Below are positions 1-8,192 of a stretch of DNA of 43,805 nt, one piece after another (positions within the stretch are counted from its first letter, which is position 1; every line of letters starts with the position of its first letter). Under the pieces are notes generated by a model. It ran no database searches. It saw only the letters and a program-made list of their open reading frames with translations, and was not told the DNA's origin. The translations under genes were made by a program, and so were the position numbers. Location of the stretch: contig CAMDAM010000003.1 in assembly GCA_945888575.1 (NCBI GenBank), positions 1-43,805 of the forward strand. The letters run 5' to 3'. Source of the stretch: Asaia bogorensis. GTDB taxonomy: Bacteria > Pseudomonadota > Alphaproteobacteria > Acetobacterales > Acetobacteraceae.

Positions 1-320
1 CCGGCCCAGCGCACCCCCGGCGCCAGAACCCAGGCGATCGCCCCCGCCAGCGCCCCGGCAACCCCCACCAGCACCGAAAGCGCCACCCGCAACCCGGCCA
101 CGCTCCCGCCGCTCGCGGCCTCCATCCCGGCCACCAGCACGAACAGCCCCACCGGCTTGCGGTCCCACACCTCCAGATACGGCGCCACCCCCGCCAGCAG
201 CCGCCCGGCCACCAGCCGGTACAGCCCCTCGTCCCAGTTCAGTTCAAGGAACCAAAGCGCCGGCAGCCGCACCGCCACCGCCGCCACCACCATCGCCGCC
301 AGGAACCGCACCGAACCCAT
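1..320 (-). CDS. Partial (runs off window) membrane glycosyltransferase, GT39/ArnT/PMT-like N-terminus
   Basis: Hand translation of the minus strand from ATG at 320: MGSVRFLAAMVVAAVAVRLPALWFLELNWDEGLYRLVAGRLLAGVAPYLEVWDRKPVGLFVLVAGMEAASGG...; the 'DEGLY..VA..LL.G..PY..VWDRKPVGL' pattern is typical of GT39-like enzymes. Absent from the ORF track because it is truncated at the window edge. Confidence 0.7.
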   Translation of the reverse strand, partial: MGSVRFLAAMVVAAVAVRLPALWFLELNWDEGLYRLVAGRLLAGVAPYLEVWDRKPVGLFVLVAGMEAASGGSVAGLRVALSVLVGVAGALAGAIAWVLAPGVRWA

Positions 321-397
321 CCCCCATCCTGGCACCCCACTGGACGCCCACCGCCCCACCTGCCAAACCCGGCGCACTCCCACTGCCGAGGCCCGCC

Positions 398-1543
398 ATG
401 ACCGAAATGCCGAACTGGACCCCCCGCACCCTCCTCGCCCAGGCCCTCGGCCATGTCGACCCGGCCACCCGCGCTGTCGTCCCGCCCATTCACCTCGCCA
501 CCACCTACATCCGCGACCCCGACAACGGCTACAGCTCAGGCTTCATCTACGGCCGGCCAGACAACGCCACCATCCGCGAGGCGGAGGCCATCATCGCCAT
601 GCTGGAGAACGCCGAGGCCGCGATGGTGCTGGGCTCCGGCATGTCGGCGGCCACCGCGGTGTTCCTGGCCCTGAAGCCCGGCGACCACATCCTGGCCTCC
701 TCGGTCATGTACTGGGCCCTGCGCAACTGGCTGATGAACGACGCCACCCACTGGGGCCTGAAGGTCGATGTGGTGGACACGTCCGATCTCGCCGCCGTGG
801 AAGCCGCCATCCGCCCGGGCGAAACCAAGCTGATCTGGCTCGAAACCCCGTCCAACCCGCTCTGGTCGATCACCGATATCCGCGCCGTGTCCGATCTCGC
901 ACACAGGCACGGCGCCCGCGTGGCGGTGGACAGCACCGGCGCCAGCCCCATCCTCACCCGCCCGCTCGATTTCGGCGCCGACATCGTCATGCACTCGGCC
1001 ACCAAATACCTGAACGGCCATTCCGATGTCATCGCCGGCGCACTGGCCACCAACCAGGCCGATGATTTCTGGGCCCGCATCAAGCGCGTCCGCTCCACCC
1101 TCGGCCAGATCCTCGGCCCGCTGGAGGCCTACCTGCTCATCCGCGGCATGCGCACGCTGGATCTGCGCGTGCGCGCCGCCTGCGCCTCGGCCATGGAACT
1201 CGCCACCCGCCTGTCGAACCACGCCGCCATCAGCGAGGTCCTCTACCCCGGCCTGCCCACCCATCCCGGCCACGAACTGGCCAAGCGCCAGATGCAGGGC
1301 GGCTTCGGCGGCATGCTCTCCATCCGCATCCGCGCGGGTGAACAAGCCGCCATCAAGGCCGCCGCCAACGTCAATCTCTGGAAGCGCGCCACCTCGCTGG
1401 GCGGCGTCGAAAGCCTCATCGAACACCGCGCCACCATCGAAGGCGCCGGCTCCCCCTGCCCGCCCGACCTGCTGCGCCTCTCCACCGGCATCGAAGACGT
1501 CAACGACCTCTACACCGACCTCGACCGCGCCCTGCGCGCGTAG
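398..1543 (+). CDS. Cys/Met metabolism PLP-dependent trans-sulfuration enzyme (cystathionine beta-lyase / gamma-synthase family)
   Basis: 381 aa; PLP-lysine motif 'HSATKYLNGHSD', 'LIWLETPSNPLWSITDI', 'YGRPDNATIREAE'. Exact substrate not determinable. Confidence 0.88.
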   Translation: MTEMPNWTPRTLLAQALGHVDPATRAVVPPIHLATTYIRDPDNGYSSGFIYGRPDNATIREAEAIIAMLENAEAAMVLGSGMSAATAVFLALKPGDHILASSVMYWALRNWLMNDATHWGLKVDVVDTSDLAAVEAAIRPGETKLIWLETPSNPLWSITDIRAVSDLAHRHGARVAVDSTGASPILTRPLDFGADIVMHSATKYLNGHSDVIAGALATNQADDFWARIKRVRSTLGQILGPLEAYLLIRGMRTLDLRVRAACASAMELATRLSNHAAISEVLYPGLPTHPGHELAKRQMQGGFGGMLSIRIRAGEQAAIKAAANVNLWKRATSLGGVESLIEHRATIEGAGSPCPPDLLRLSTGIEDVNDLYTDLDRALRA

Positions 1544-1552
1544 TCGTCGAGA

Positions 1553-1718
1553 GAAAGCAAGAAAGCAAGCGGCCACAGAGACACAGAGGCACAGAGAAGC
1601 AAGACAAGGGAGAAGGCACTACCTGTAGGGTGGAACGCGAAGCGGTTCCGCCATCTTCCTCCTGTCTTGCCTTGCTTCTCTGTGTCTCTGTGCCTCTGTG
1701 GCCACTTTCTTGCTTTCG
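1553..1718. repeat. Composite nested inverted repeat: long outer arms (about 1553-1609 / 1661-1718) enclosing an inner hairpin (1629-1652)
   Basis: Left arm 'gaaagcaagaaag..ggccacagagacacagaggcacagagaagcaag' is complementary to right arm 'cttgcttctctgtgtctctgtgcctctgtggccactttcttgctttc'; inner GGTGGAAC-gcgaagcg-GTTCCGCC. Confidence 0.85.
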
Positions 1719-1772
1719 TGCCCCACCCCACACACCGACAAAGCCCCCCCCAAAAAAACCGCCCCCCACCCC

Positions 1773-1801
1773 TTGCATCTCTAACGCACGTTAGTTATAT
1801 T
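1773..1801 (+). promoter_or_regulatory. Candidate sigma70 promoter TTGCAT-17-TATATT
   Basis: TTGCAT 1773-1778, TATATT 1796-1801, 17-bp spacer; predicted +1 at 1808 coincides with the A of an ATG. Confidence 0.55.
1781..1794. promoter_or_regulatory. Operator-like palindrome CTAACG-CA-CGTTAG inside promoter spacer
   Basis: Perfect 6-bp half-sites with 2-nt centre, entirely between the candidate -35 and -10. Confidence 0.5.
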
Positions 1802-1807
1802 CCCGTC

Positions 1808-2185
1808 ATGCACACCTCTCCTCCCACCCTCCCGGCCCTCATCGCCGGCCTGCGCACCGCCCTGGAAGCGGACGCCCGAGGTGTGTCCAATCTCCTCCTC
1901 ACCCTCCTCCTCCGCCTGCTCGCAAGCCTCGAACCCCTCGCCCGCACCTGGCACGCCACCACCCGCCAAGCCCCGTCCGAATACGACCAGGATGGCCGCC
2001 TGCGCTTCCACCTGCGCCTGCGCGATGCCCGCCGCGCCCGGATTCTGTCCCGCGGCTCCCGTGGCCGCCGCCGCATCCCCACCTGGCGCGCCCGCAACCG
2101 CGGCGCCCGCTCCCTCCCCAGCCGCGCCCGGGCCCCCGCGCGCCCCATCCCCGCCCGCGCACCACCCCACGCCCACCCCGCCTGA
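1808..2185 (+). CDS. Small hypothetical protein (possibly degenerate C-terminus)
   Basis: In-frame ATG within ORF 1667..2185; preceded at exact leaderless spacing by a promoter-like sequence; Arg/Pro-rich tail makes the reading frame uncertain. Confidence 0.35.
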   Translation: MHTSPPTLPALIAGLRTALEADARGVSNLLLTLLLRLLASLEPLARTWHATTRQAPSEYDQDGRLRFHLRLRDARRARILSRGSRGRRRIPTWRARNRGARSLPSRARAPARPIPARAPPHAHPA

Positions 2186-2306
2186 CTCCAGCGCCAAACC
2201 CATCCCGCCAACCCATGCCTATTTTATTACGATATCAAAATTAATTTCCCCAACTTGCCTCCACCCCGCTCCCCCGCCATCCTCCCCGCACCGGAGGAAA
2301 CCAACG

Positions 2307-3134
2307 ATGTCCATCCAATACACCCCCCTCTCCGGCGCCATCGGCGCCGAGATCCAAGGCATCGACCTCGCCCGCGCGACGGATGCCGAGATCGCCGAGA
2401 TCCGCCAGATCTGGCTCGCCCACAACGTCGTCTTCTTCCGCGGCCAGAACCTCCCCCCGGCAGAGTTCCTCGCCCTCGCCCGCCGCTTCGGCCAGCCCAT
2501 CGAATACCCCTTCGTGAAGGGCATCGAAGGCTTCGCGGAGATCATCCCCGTCCTCAAGCTGCCGCATGAAAAGGTCAATTTCGGCGGCATCTGGCACAGC
2601 GACACCACCTATCTGGAGCAGCCCCCGGCGGCCACGATGCTGGTCGCCCGCGAGATCCCCAGCCACGGCGGCGACACCCTCTTCGCCAACATGACCCTGG
2701 CCTACGAAACCCTGTCCGACGGCATGAAAAAGCTGCTCGACGGCCTGCGCTACATCTCCTCCTCCGCCAAGGCGGACGTCTCCCGAACCCGCGAAGACCG
2801 CATCAAGGACAGCAAGCGCGACGACGCGAAAACCCTCTACGAAGCCACCCACCCCGTCGTCCGCACCCACCCGGAAACCGGCCGGAAGGCGCTCTACGTC
2901 AACGTCGCCCACGCGCTGCGCTTCGAGAACATGACGGTGGAGGAAAGCGCCCCCCTGCTGGACTATCTCTGCCAGCACGCCATCCGCCCGGAATACACCT
3001 GCCGCTTCCGCTGGACCCCGGGCGCGCTCGCCCTGTGGGACAATCGCTGCACCCTGCACAACCCGGTCAACGACTACCACGGCCAGCTGCGCTCCATGCA
3101 CCGCATCACCCTGGCCGGCGACCGTCCAACCTGA
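2307..3134 (+). CDS. TauD/TfdA-family Fe(II)/2-oxoglutarate-dependent dioxygenase
   Basis: Start ATG 2307 with GGAGG upstream (2293-2297); 'HSDTTYLEQPPAATML' (HxD), C-terminal 'NDYHGQLRSMHRITLAGDRP'. Confidence 0.9.
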   Translation: MSIQYTPLSGAIGAEIQGIDLARATDAEIAEIRQIWLAHNVVFFRGQNLPPAEFLALARRFGQPIEYPFVKGIEGFAEIIPVLKLPHEKVNFGGIWHSDTTYLEQPPAATMLVAREIPSHGGDTLFANMTLAYETLSDGMKKLLDGLRYISSSAKADVSRTREDRIKDSKRDDAKTLYEATHPVVRTHPETGRKALYVNVAHALRFENMTVEESAPLLDYLCQHAIRPEYTCRFRWTPGALALWDNRCTLHNPVNDYHGQLRSMHRITLAGDRPT

Positions 3135-3192
3135 TCCCTTGCAGCGCCCCCGCGCCGCGCGCAAAAGTCGCGCCACGCAGGGGAAACGACCA

Positions 3193-4800
3193 ATGACCGA
3201 GTTCGACTACATCGTGGTGGGTGCCGGCGCCGCCGGTTGCGTGCTGGCCAACCGCCTCAGCGCCAATGGCCGCCACAAGGTCGCCGTGCTGGAAGCCGGC
3301 GGGCCCGACCGCAACATCTTCATCAAGATCCCCGCGGGCTTCAACAAGACCGTCTACAACCCCAACCTCAACTGGGGCTACACCACCGCCCCGGGCCCGC
3401 ATATCGACAACCGCCGCATCGCCTATCCCCGCGGCAAGGTGCTCGGCGGCTCAGGCTCGATCAACGGCCACCTCTACGTCCGCGGCCAGGCGGCCGACTA
3501 CGACATGTGGGCCCAGCTCGGCTGCCGCGGCTGGTCGTGGGATGACGTGCTGCCCTACTTCAAGCGCGCCGAAACCCGCGGCAATGGCGGCGGCGACCCC
3601 ACCGTGCGCGGCAATGATGGGCCCCTCAACATCCAGGACCAGCGCGACCCGCACCCGCTGTCGGATGCCTACATCGCCGCCAACGAGGCGCTCGGCCTGA
3701 AGCGCACGCCGGACTACAACTCCGGCGACCAGGAAGGCACCTTCCTCTACCAGCAGATGATGAAGAACGGCCGCCGCTGGTCCCCGGCCGATGCCTATCT
3801 CCGCCCGGCCCTGGCCCGCCCCAACGTCACCCTGCTGCAGCATTGCATGGCCAGGCGCATCGTGTTCGAAGGCCGCCGCGCCACCGGCATCGCCGTCTCC
3901 ATCAAGGGCGGGCAGGAGACGATCCTGAAGGCAGGGAAAGACATCGTGCTCGCCGGCGGCAGCATCAACTCGCCGCAGCTGCTGCAGATCTCCGGCGTCG
4001 GCGACCCCGATTGGCTCGCCGATATCGGCGTGCAGGTGCACCACGCCCTGCCCGGCGTCGGCCGCAACTTCCGCGACCACTACGCCACCCGCGTCTCCGC
4101 CCGCGTAAAAGGCACCGGCTCGCTCAACGAACGCGCCCGCGGCGTCCGCCTCGTCGGCGAGGTGCTGCGCTACGCCCTCACCCGCAAGGGCCTACTCACT
4201 GCCAGCCCCAGCCACGCCGGCGGCTACATGAAGACCCGCGAAGGGCTGGAAACGCCCGACATGCAGCTCTACTTCGCCCCCGCCAGCTACGCCGCCGGCA
4301 ACTATGGAACGTCAGACCTTGATCCCCTGCCGGGCATGACCCTGGGCTGTTCCCAGCTCCGCCCCGACAGCATCGGCCACCTCAAGGCCGTCTCGGCAGA
4401 CCCGCTGGTCCACCCGGAGATCCAGCCCAACTACCTCGCCACCCAGTCCGACAAGGACGCCCTGCTCGCCGCCATGAAATACCTCCGCACCCTGCTCCAC
4501 ACCCGCCCGCTGGCCGATTTCGTCGACCACGAGAACTTCCCGGGCAAGGACGTGGTGACCGATGCCGACTGGATGGCCCACGCCCGCGCCACCGGCTCCA
4601 CCACCTACCACCCGGTGGGTAGCTGCAAGCTCGGCACCGACCCGATGGCCGTGGTCGATCCCGCCACCATGAAGGTCCATGGGCTGGAAGGCCTGCGCGT
4701 GGCCGATGCCTCGCTGATGCCCACCATGGTCAGCGGCAACACCTACGCCGCCACCAACATGATCGCCGAAAAGGGCAGCGACCTGATCCTGGCCGGCTAG
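3193..4800 (+). CDS. GMC-family FAD oxidoreductase (choline dehydrogenase-like)
   Basis: N-terminal 'DYIVVGAGAAGCVLANRLS' dinucleotide fold; 'YPRGKVLGGSGSINGHLYVRG'; C-terminal 'VDPATMKVHGLEGLRVADASLMPTMVSGNTYAATNMIAEKGSDLI'. Confidence 0.92.
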   Translation: MTEFDYIVVGAGAAGCVLANRLSANGRHKVAVLEAGGPDRNIFIKIPAGFNKTVYNPNLNWGYTTAPGPHIDNRRIAYPRGKVLGGSGSINGHLYVRGQAADYDMWAQLGCRGWSWDDVLPYFKRAETRGNGGGDPTVRGNDGPLNIQDQRDPHPLSDAYIAANEALGLKRTPDYNSGDQEGTFLYQQMMKNGRRWSPADAYLRPALARPNVTLLQHCMARRIVFEGRRATGIAVSIKGGQETILKAGKDIVLAGGSINSPQLLQISGVGDPDWLADIGVQVHHALPGVGRNFRDHYATRVSARVKGTGSLNERARGVRLVGEVLRYALTRKGLLTASPSHAGGYMKTREGLETPDMQLYFAPASYAAGNYGTSDLDPLPGMTLGCSQLRPDSIGHLKAVSADPLVHPEIQPNYLATQSDKDALLAAMKYLRTLLHTRPLADFVDHENFPGKDVVTDADWMAHARATGSTTYHPVGSCKLGTDPMAVVDPATMKVHGLEGLRVADASLMPTMVSGNTYAATNMIAEKGSDLILAG

Positions 4801-5507
4801 CCCCCTCGGCTCAGCAAAAGATACCGCGTGGCCAGCGCGATCTCGCCGGCCACGCGCTCGCGCCGTTCCTGCGATTCCCACTCCACGCCCCACTGTTCCG
4901 CCTGGAACAGCTCGTCCAGCTGCGATGCCGCCGTGGCGCCGGCGGCATCCAGCACCCCCTCTGCCACCGCCAGCCCCAGCACCAGGCTGCCGGTCGAGGG
5001 AACGATGATCCCCAGCGCCGCCAGCGCCGAGACCTTCTGCGCCGCCACCGCCGCCGCCAATGCCGCCACCGCCGAGGCCGGCTGCGCGCGGTGCATCACC
5101 CCCGCGGTCACCTCCAGCCGCGCGCCGTAGCGCTCCGCCGCCCAGTCCAGCCAGGGCTGCCATTCCGCCGCCTGCCGCGCCACCAGCGCCGCCGGATCTT
5201 CGGCGCGGTAGCAGAGCAGGTCGCTCTCGGCATACTTCGCCAGCTCCAGCGCCACCGCCTCCGCATTGGGCGCCACGCGTTCCTGCGCCGTGCCGGCCAG
5301 CCGGGTCAGCGGCGTGTCGGCAAAGCTCATCTCGCCGCCCTTCTTCCCGCCCGCCGCCTGCCACTCCGCCGCGATCGCCTCCGCCAGGCCGGGCTGCCCC
5401 AGCAGCAACGGCGCCCCACCGGGCAGGCGCATCGGCTTGCCGTCCAACAGCACCTGCCACCGATCGCCCACCGGCTCCGCCGCGGCGTTGTCCCAGAACC
5501 GCTTCAT
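4797..5507 (-). CDS. ATP12 family chaperone (F1-ATPase assembly)
   Basis: Start chosen at internal Met (MKRFWDNAAAEPVGDRWQVLLDGKPMRLPGGAPL...), 'MSFADTPLTRLAGTAQERV', 'ESDLLCYRAEDPAALVARQAAEWQPWLDW'. Confidence 0.88.
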   Translation of the reverse strand: MKRFWDNAAAEPVGDRWQVLLDGKPMRLPGGAPLLLGQPGLAEAIAAEWQAAGGKKGGEMSFADTPLTRLAGTAQERVAPNAEAVALELAKYAESDLLCYRAEDPAALVARQAAEWQPWLDWAAERYGARLEVTAGVMHRAQPASAVAALAAAVAAQKVSALAALGIIVPSTGSLVLGLAVAEGVLDAAGATAASQLDELFQAEQWGVEWESQERRERVAGEIALATRYLLLSRGG

Positions 5508-5517
5508 CGCCGAACTC

Positions 5518-8013
5518 CTATCTGCGCCGCTCCGGCGGGGCCACCAGGTCGGGGCGGGCATTGCGCCCCTCCGGCATCACCCCCATCCGCCCCGCGCGCG
5601 CCTGTTCCAGCACCGCCGGGCAGGTATCCGGCACCGCCGCCTCCACCCGCGCCTGCGCGGGAAGCTGCGACTCCAGCTCCATCCGCGGCACCCGGAAGGT
5701 GCCATCCAACCTGGAAGGGACAGTGACACCCTGCCCCGCCATCCGGATCGAAGACCGCAGCCGCAGCGCCAGTTCCTCGGTCTTGAGGTCGATCGTGCCG
5801 TCGCCCTGGATCGTCACCCGCCCGCTTTCCAGCAGCAGCCCGGCCACCGTCACCTTGCCGCGCTCGGCATCGACGCGGGCCGCAAAGCAGCGCAACCGCG
5901 CCAGCGTACCGGCCAGCGTCGTCAGGTTCATGGGCACCCGCGCCGCCCCCATCACGCCGGACAGCGGGTCCAGCAGCAGCCGGCTGTCGATGTTGCCCTC
6001 CACGATCGCAAGCCCCAGCCGCCCCGTCAGGCTGTCTACGATCGCCCGGATCGAATCGCCCTCGGCGCTCAGGTCGGCATCGATCTCCAGATCCCCGAAC
6101 AGGTTGTCCCGCCGGGTGGGGGAGGCAAGCAACGGCTGTACCGGAATCCCGGGGATCGCCGCGCGCAGCCGCATCGGGATCTTCGCGTCGGAGGCATCGA
6201 CCTCCAGCCGCACGGTGGCCTGCCCGTTCGGCAGATCCGACACCAGCGGATCAGCCATCAGCTTGCCGCCCTCCAGCACCACCCGCCCGGCGACGTTGCG
6301 CCACGTCGCGCCGGCCGCCACCAGCTCGCCCAGCGCCAGCGTCAGGTCGGCATCGGCCTGTCGCAGCGCGTCCAGGTGCAGGCGTCGGTTCGGGATCACC
6401 CGCGTATCGTCCCAGCCCTGGCGCCGGAACGGCGAGGGTCGGTCGGCCAGTTCCAGCGCGCCGAACGCATCCGCCAGCACCTCGCCCAGCTCATCCGCAT
6501 CCAGCTTCGTGCTGCGCAACGTGCCAGACAGCCCAGCCCGCGGGGACAAATGCAGCACGAAGTCGCCGCCGAGATCCCCGTGCGGGGTGACGATCGCCAC
6601 GCTGCGCAGCGCCACGCGCTCGGCAAAGCCGTCGGCCGCACCATCGGCCAGCCGCCCCTCCAGGGAGACGTTGAGCAACCGGGGCAGGCGCTGGCCGACC
6701 AGCGGCGAGAGCAGTTCGAGATCCGCGACCCGCGCGCTGACGGCAAGATCGAGCCCGCTGCGCTTGCCCGGTGCCGCCACGCCCCCCTTGAGCACCACCC
6801 GCGTGGCGCCGGCCTCGGCCTCGATGTCGATCGGGAAGAACAGTGCCTCCCCGGCATTCTCCGGCAGGAAGGCCGACAGCCCGCCAAGCGCGCCGCGCAG
6901 CTTCACCGGCACGCCATTCAGCGTGCCGAGCACCTCGCCACGCAGCGCCTGTTCCAGCCCGGGCATGGTGATATCGGCCGTATCCACCTTCAGGCCCGGC
7001 ACCCAGGCGGAGAAATCGGAGGCGCCCATCTGCAACCGCGCGCCGGAGATGTCCGGCACGCTGCCGATGCCATCGGCAATGCGGGCGGTGAGGGAGACAG
7101 TGCGCATGGCCGGCAGGCGGTAGGGCAGCAGCCCGACCAGCGTGCTGGTATCGCCCACCCAGGCATCGATCTTCACGGCATAGCCGGAGAGTTCCAGCGG
7201 GCGCTGGATGCCGCCGGCGACCGTCAGCTTGGCGCCTTGCGATTCTAGCGCCACGCGCAGCGGCCAAGGCGTGGTGGCGGTGTTATCGAGCAGCCGGGGC
7301 AGCGGCCCCACCTGGCCGTTGGCGGAGACGCGCTGGGTGCCGTAGCCGAGATCGGCGGAGAGCGACATCAGCCCGCCGCCCTCCGCCTCCGTGAGCGTGA
7401 TCCGGCGCAGCACCAGGTTGGTGGCCCGGCCGGCCCGGGCATCGGCCAGGGTCAGCCGGCCATCCTTCAAATGGAAGCTCCGCGGCATAGCATGGGCCGG
7501 CGCGGCGGTGGGGCGGGTGCCGGGCGGAGCGGGCGGGTTGCGCCAGTTCGGCACGCCGTCGGCGTCGATCGCCAGGTGGATCTCGGGGTCGGCGATCACC
7601 AGGCGCTTGATGACGGTGCGGCCGGTGAGCAGGGAGGAGCGCGACAGTTCCGCCTCCAGCCGGCCGATACGGGCCAGCGGCGGGCCGTCGAACCCGGCGC
7701 GGGTGGGAATGACCACGTTCTCCAGCGCCACAGTGGCCTTGGCGATCGAATCGATCACCAACGGGCCGGTGATGGTCACCTCCCGCCCGGTGGCCTGGCG
7801 CAGGGCGGTCTGGGCTTCTTCGCGCAGGGCATCGGTATCGATCAGCAGGCGAATGATCCCGAGGCCGGCACCGACAAGGATACTGATGCCCAGCACCACG
7901 GCCAGGACGAGGCGCAGCCACGGGAAGGGCGGCGGCCGGCCCTCGCGCAGCTGGGCGAGGGGAAACGCACCCTGCCCCGCCCGCTCGATCCTGATCCCGC
8001 TGCGCCCCGACAT
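5518..8013 (-). CDS. AsmA family protein
   Basis: 831 aa; N-terminal TM then 'ALREEAQTALRQATGREVTITGPLVIDS..ATVALENVVI', AsmA-like C-terminal repeats. Confidence 0.85.
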   Translation of the reverse strand: MSGRSGIRIERAGQGAFPLAQLREGRPPPFPWLRLVLAVVLGISILVGAGLGIIRLLIDTDALREEAQTALRQATGREVTITGPLVIDSIAKATVALENVVIPTRAGFDGPPLARIGRLEAELSRSSLLTGRTVIKRLVIADPEIHLAIDADGVPNWRNPPAPPGTRPTAAPAHAMPRSFHLKDGRLTLADARAGRATNLVLRRITLTEAEGGGLMSLSADLGYGTQRVSANGQVGPLPRLLDNTATTPWPLRVALESQGAKLTVAGGIQRPLELSGYAVKIDAWVGDTSTLVGLLPYRLPAMRTVSLTARIADGIGSVPDISGARLQMGASDFSAWVPGLKVDTADITMPGLEQALRGEVLGTLNGVPVKLRGALGGLSAFLPENAGEALFFPIDIEAEAGATRVVLKGGVAAPGKRSGLDLAVSARVADLELLSPLVGQRLPRLLNVSLEGRLADGAADGFAERVALRSVAIVTPHGDLGGDFVLHLSPRAGLSGTLRSTKLDADELGEVLADAFGALELADRPSPFRRQGWDDTRVIPNRRLHLDALRQADADLTLALGELVAAGATWRNVAGRVVLEGGKLMADPLVSDLPNGQATVRLEVDASDAKIPMRLRAAIPGIPVQPLLASPTRRDNLFGDLEIDADLSAEGDSIRAIVDSLTGRLGLAIVEGNIDSRLLLDPLSGVMGAARVPMNLTTLAGTLARLRCFAARVDAERGKVTVAGLLLESGRVTIQGDGTIDLKTEELALRLRSSIRMAGQGVTVPSRLDGTFRVPRMELESQLPAQARVEAAVPDTCPAVLEQARAGRMGVMPEGRNARPDLVAPPERRR

Positions 8014-8081
8014 GCCTGCTCCCGTTCGGTCCGGACTGTCCTAGCGCATGCAGCGAGGGGAGGGAAAGGGAAGGGAAGCGT

Positions 8082-8190
8082 CTTCTTTTTCTGTAGAAAA
8101 AGAAGCAAAAAGACTTTTGTGAGCTTGTGCCCGTGCCAGCACGCGCCAAACGAACAAAAGTTTTTTGGTTCTTTTTTTCAAAAAAGAACC
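8082..8190. repeat. Composite palindromic intergenic element: A/T hairpin - inverted arms with central GC hairpin - A/T hairpin
   Basis: 8082-8092/8095-8105 CTTCTTTTTCT-gt-AGAAAAAGAAG (perfect 11 bp); 8167-8177/8180-8190 GGTTCTTTTTT-tc-AAAAAAGAACC (perfect 11 bp); inverted arms 8106-8120 / 8154-8168 (caaaaagacttttgt vs acaaaagttttttgg); centre GTGC-ca-GCAC 8133-8142. Confidence 0.88.
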
Positions 8191-8192
8191 CC

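Noticed and set aside
1500-1778. ORFs containing 'TETQRHREARQ' / 'HRGTETQRSKARQEE'
   Set aside because: Translation of the inverted repeat; treated as repeat DNA, not protein.
5060-7248. 687- and 660-aa plus-strand ORFs antisense to AsmA/ATP12
   Set aside because: Ser/Arg/Pro-rich composition typical of antisense shadow ORFs; the minus strand carries coherent AsmA and ATP12 proteins.
8167-8190. A/T hairpin next to the rluC stop as a classical intrinsic terminator
   Set aside because: Stem is A/U-rich rather than GC-rich and not followed by a proper U-tract on the minus strand; better explained as part of the symmetric repeat element.
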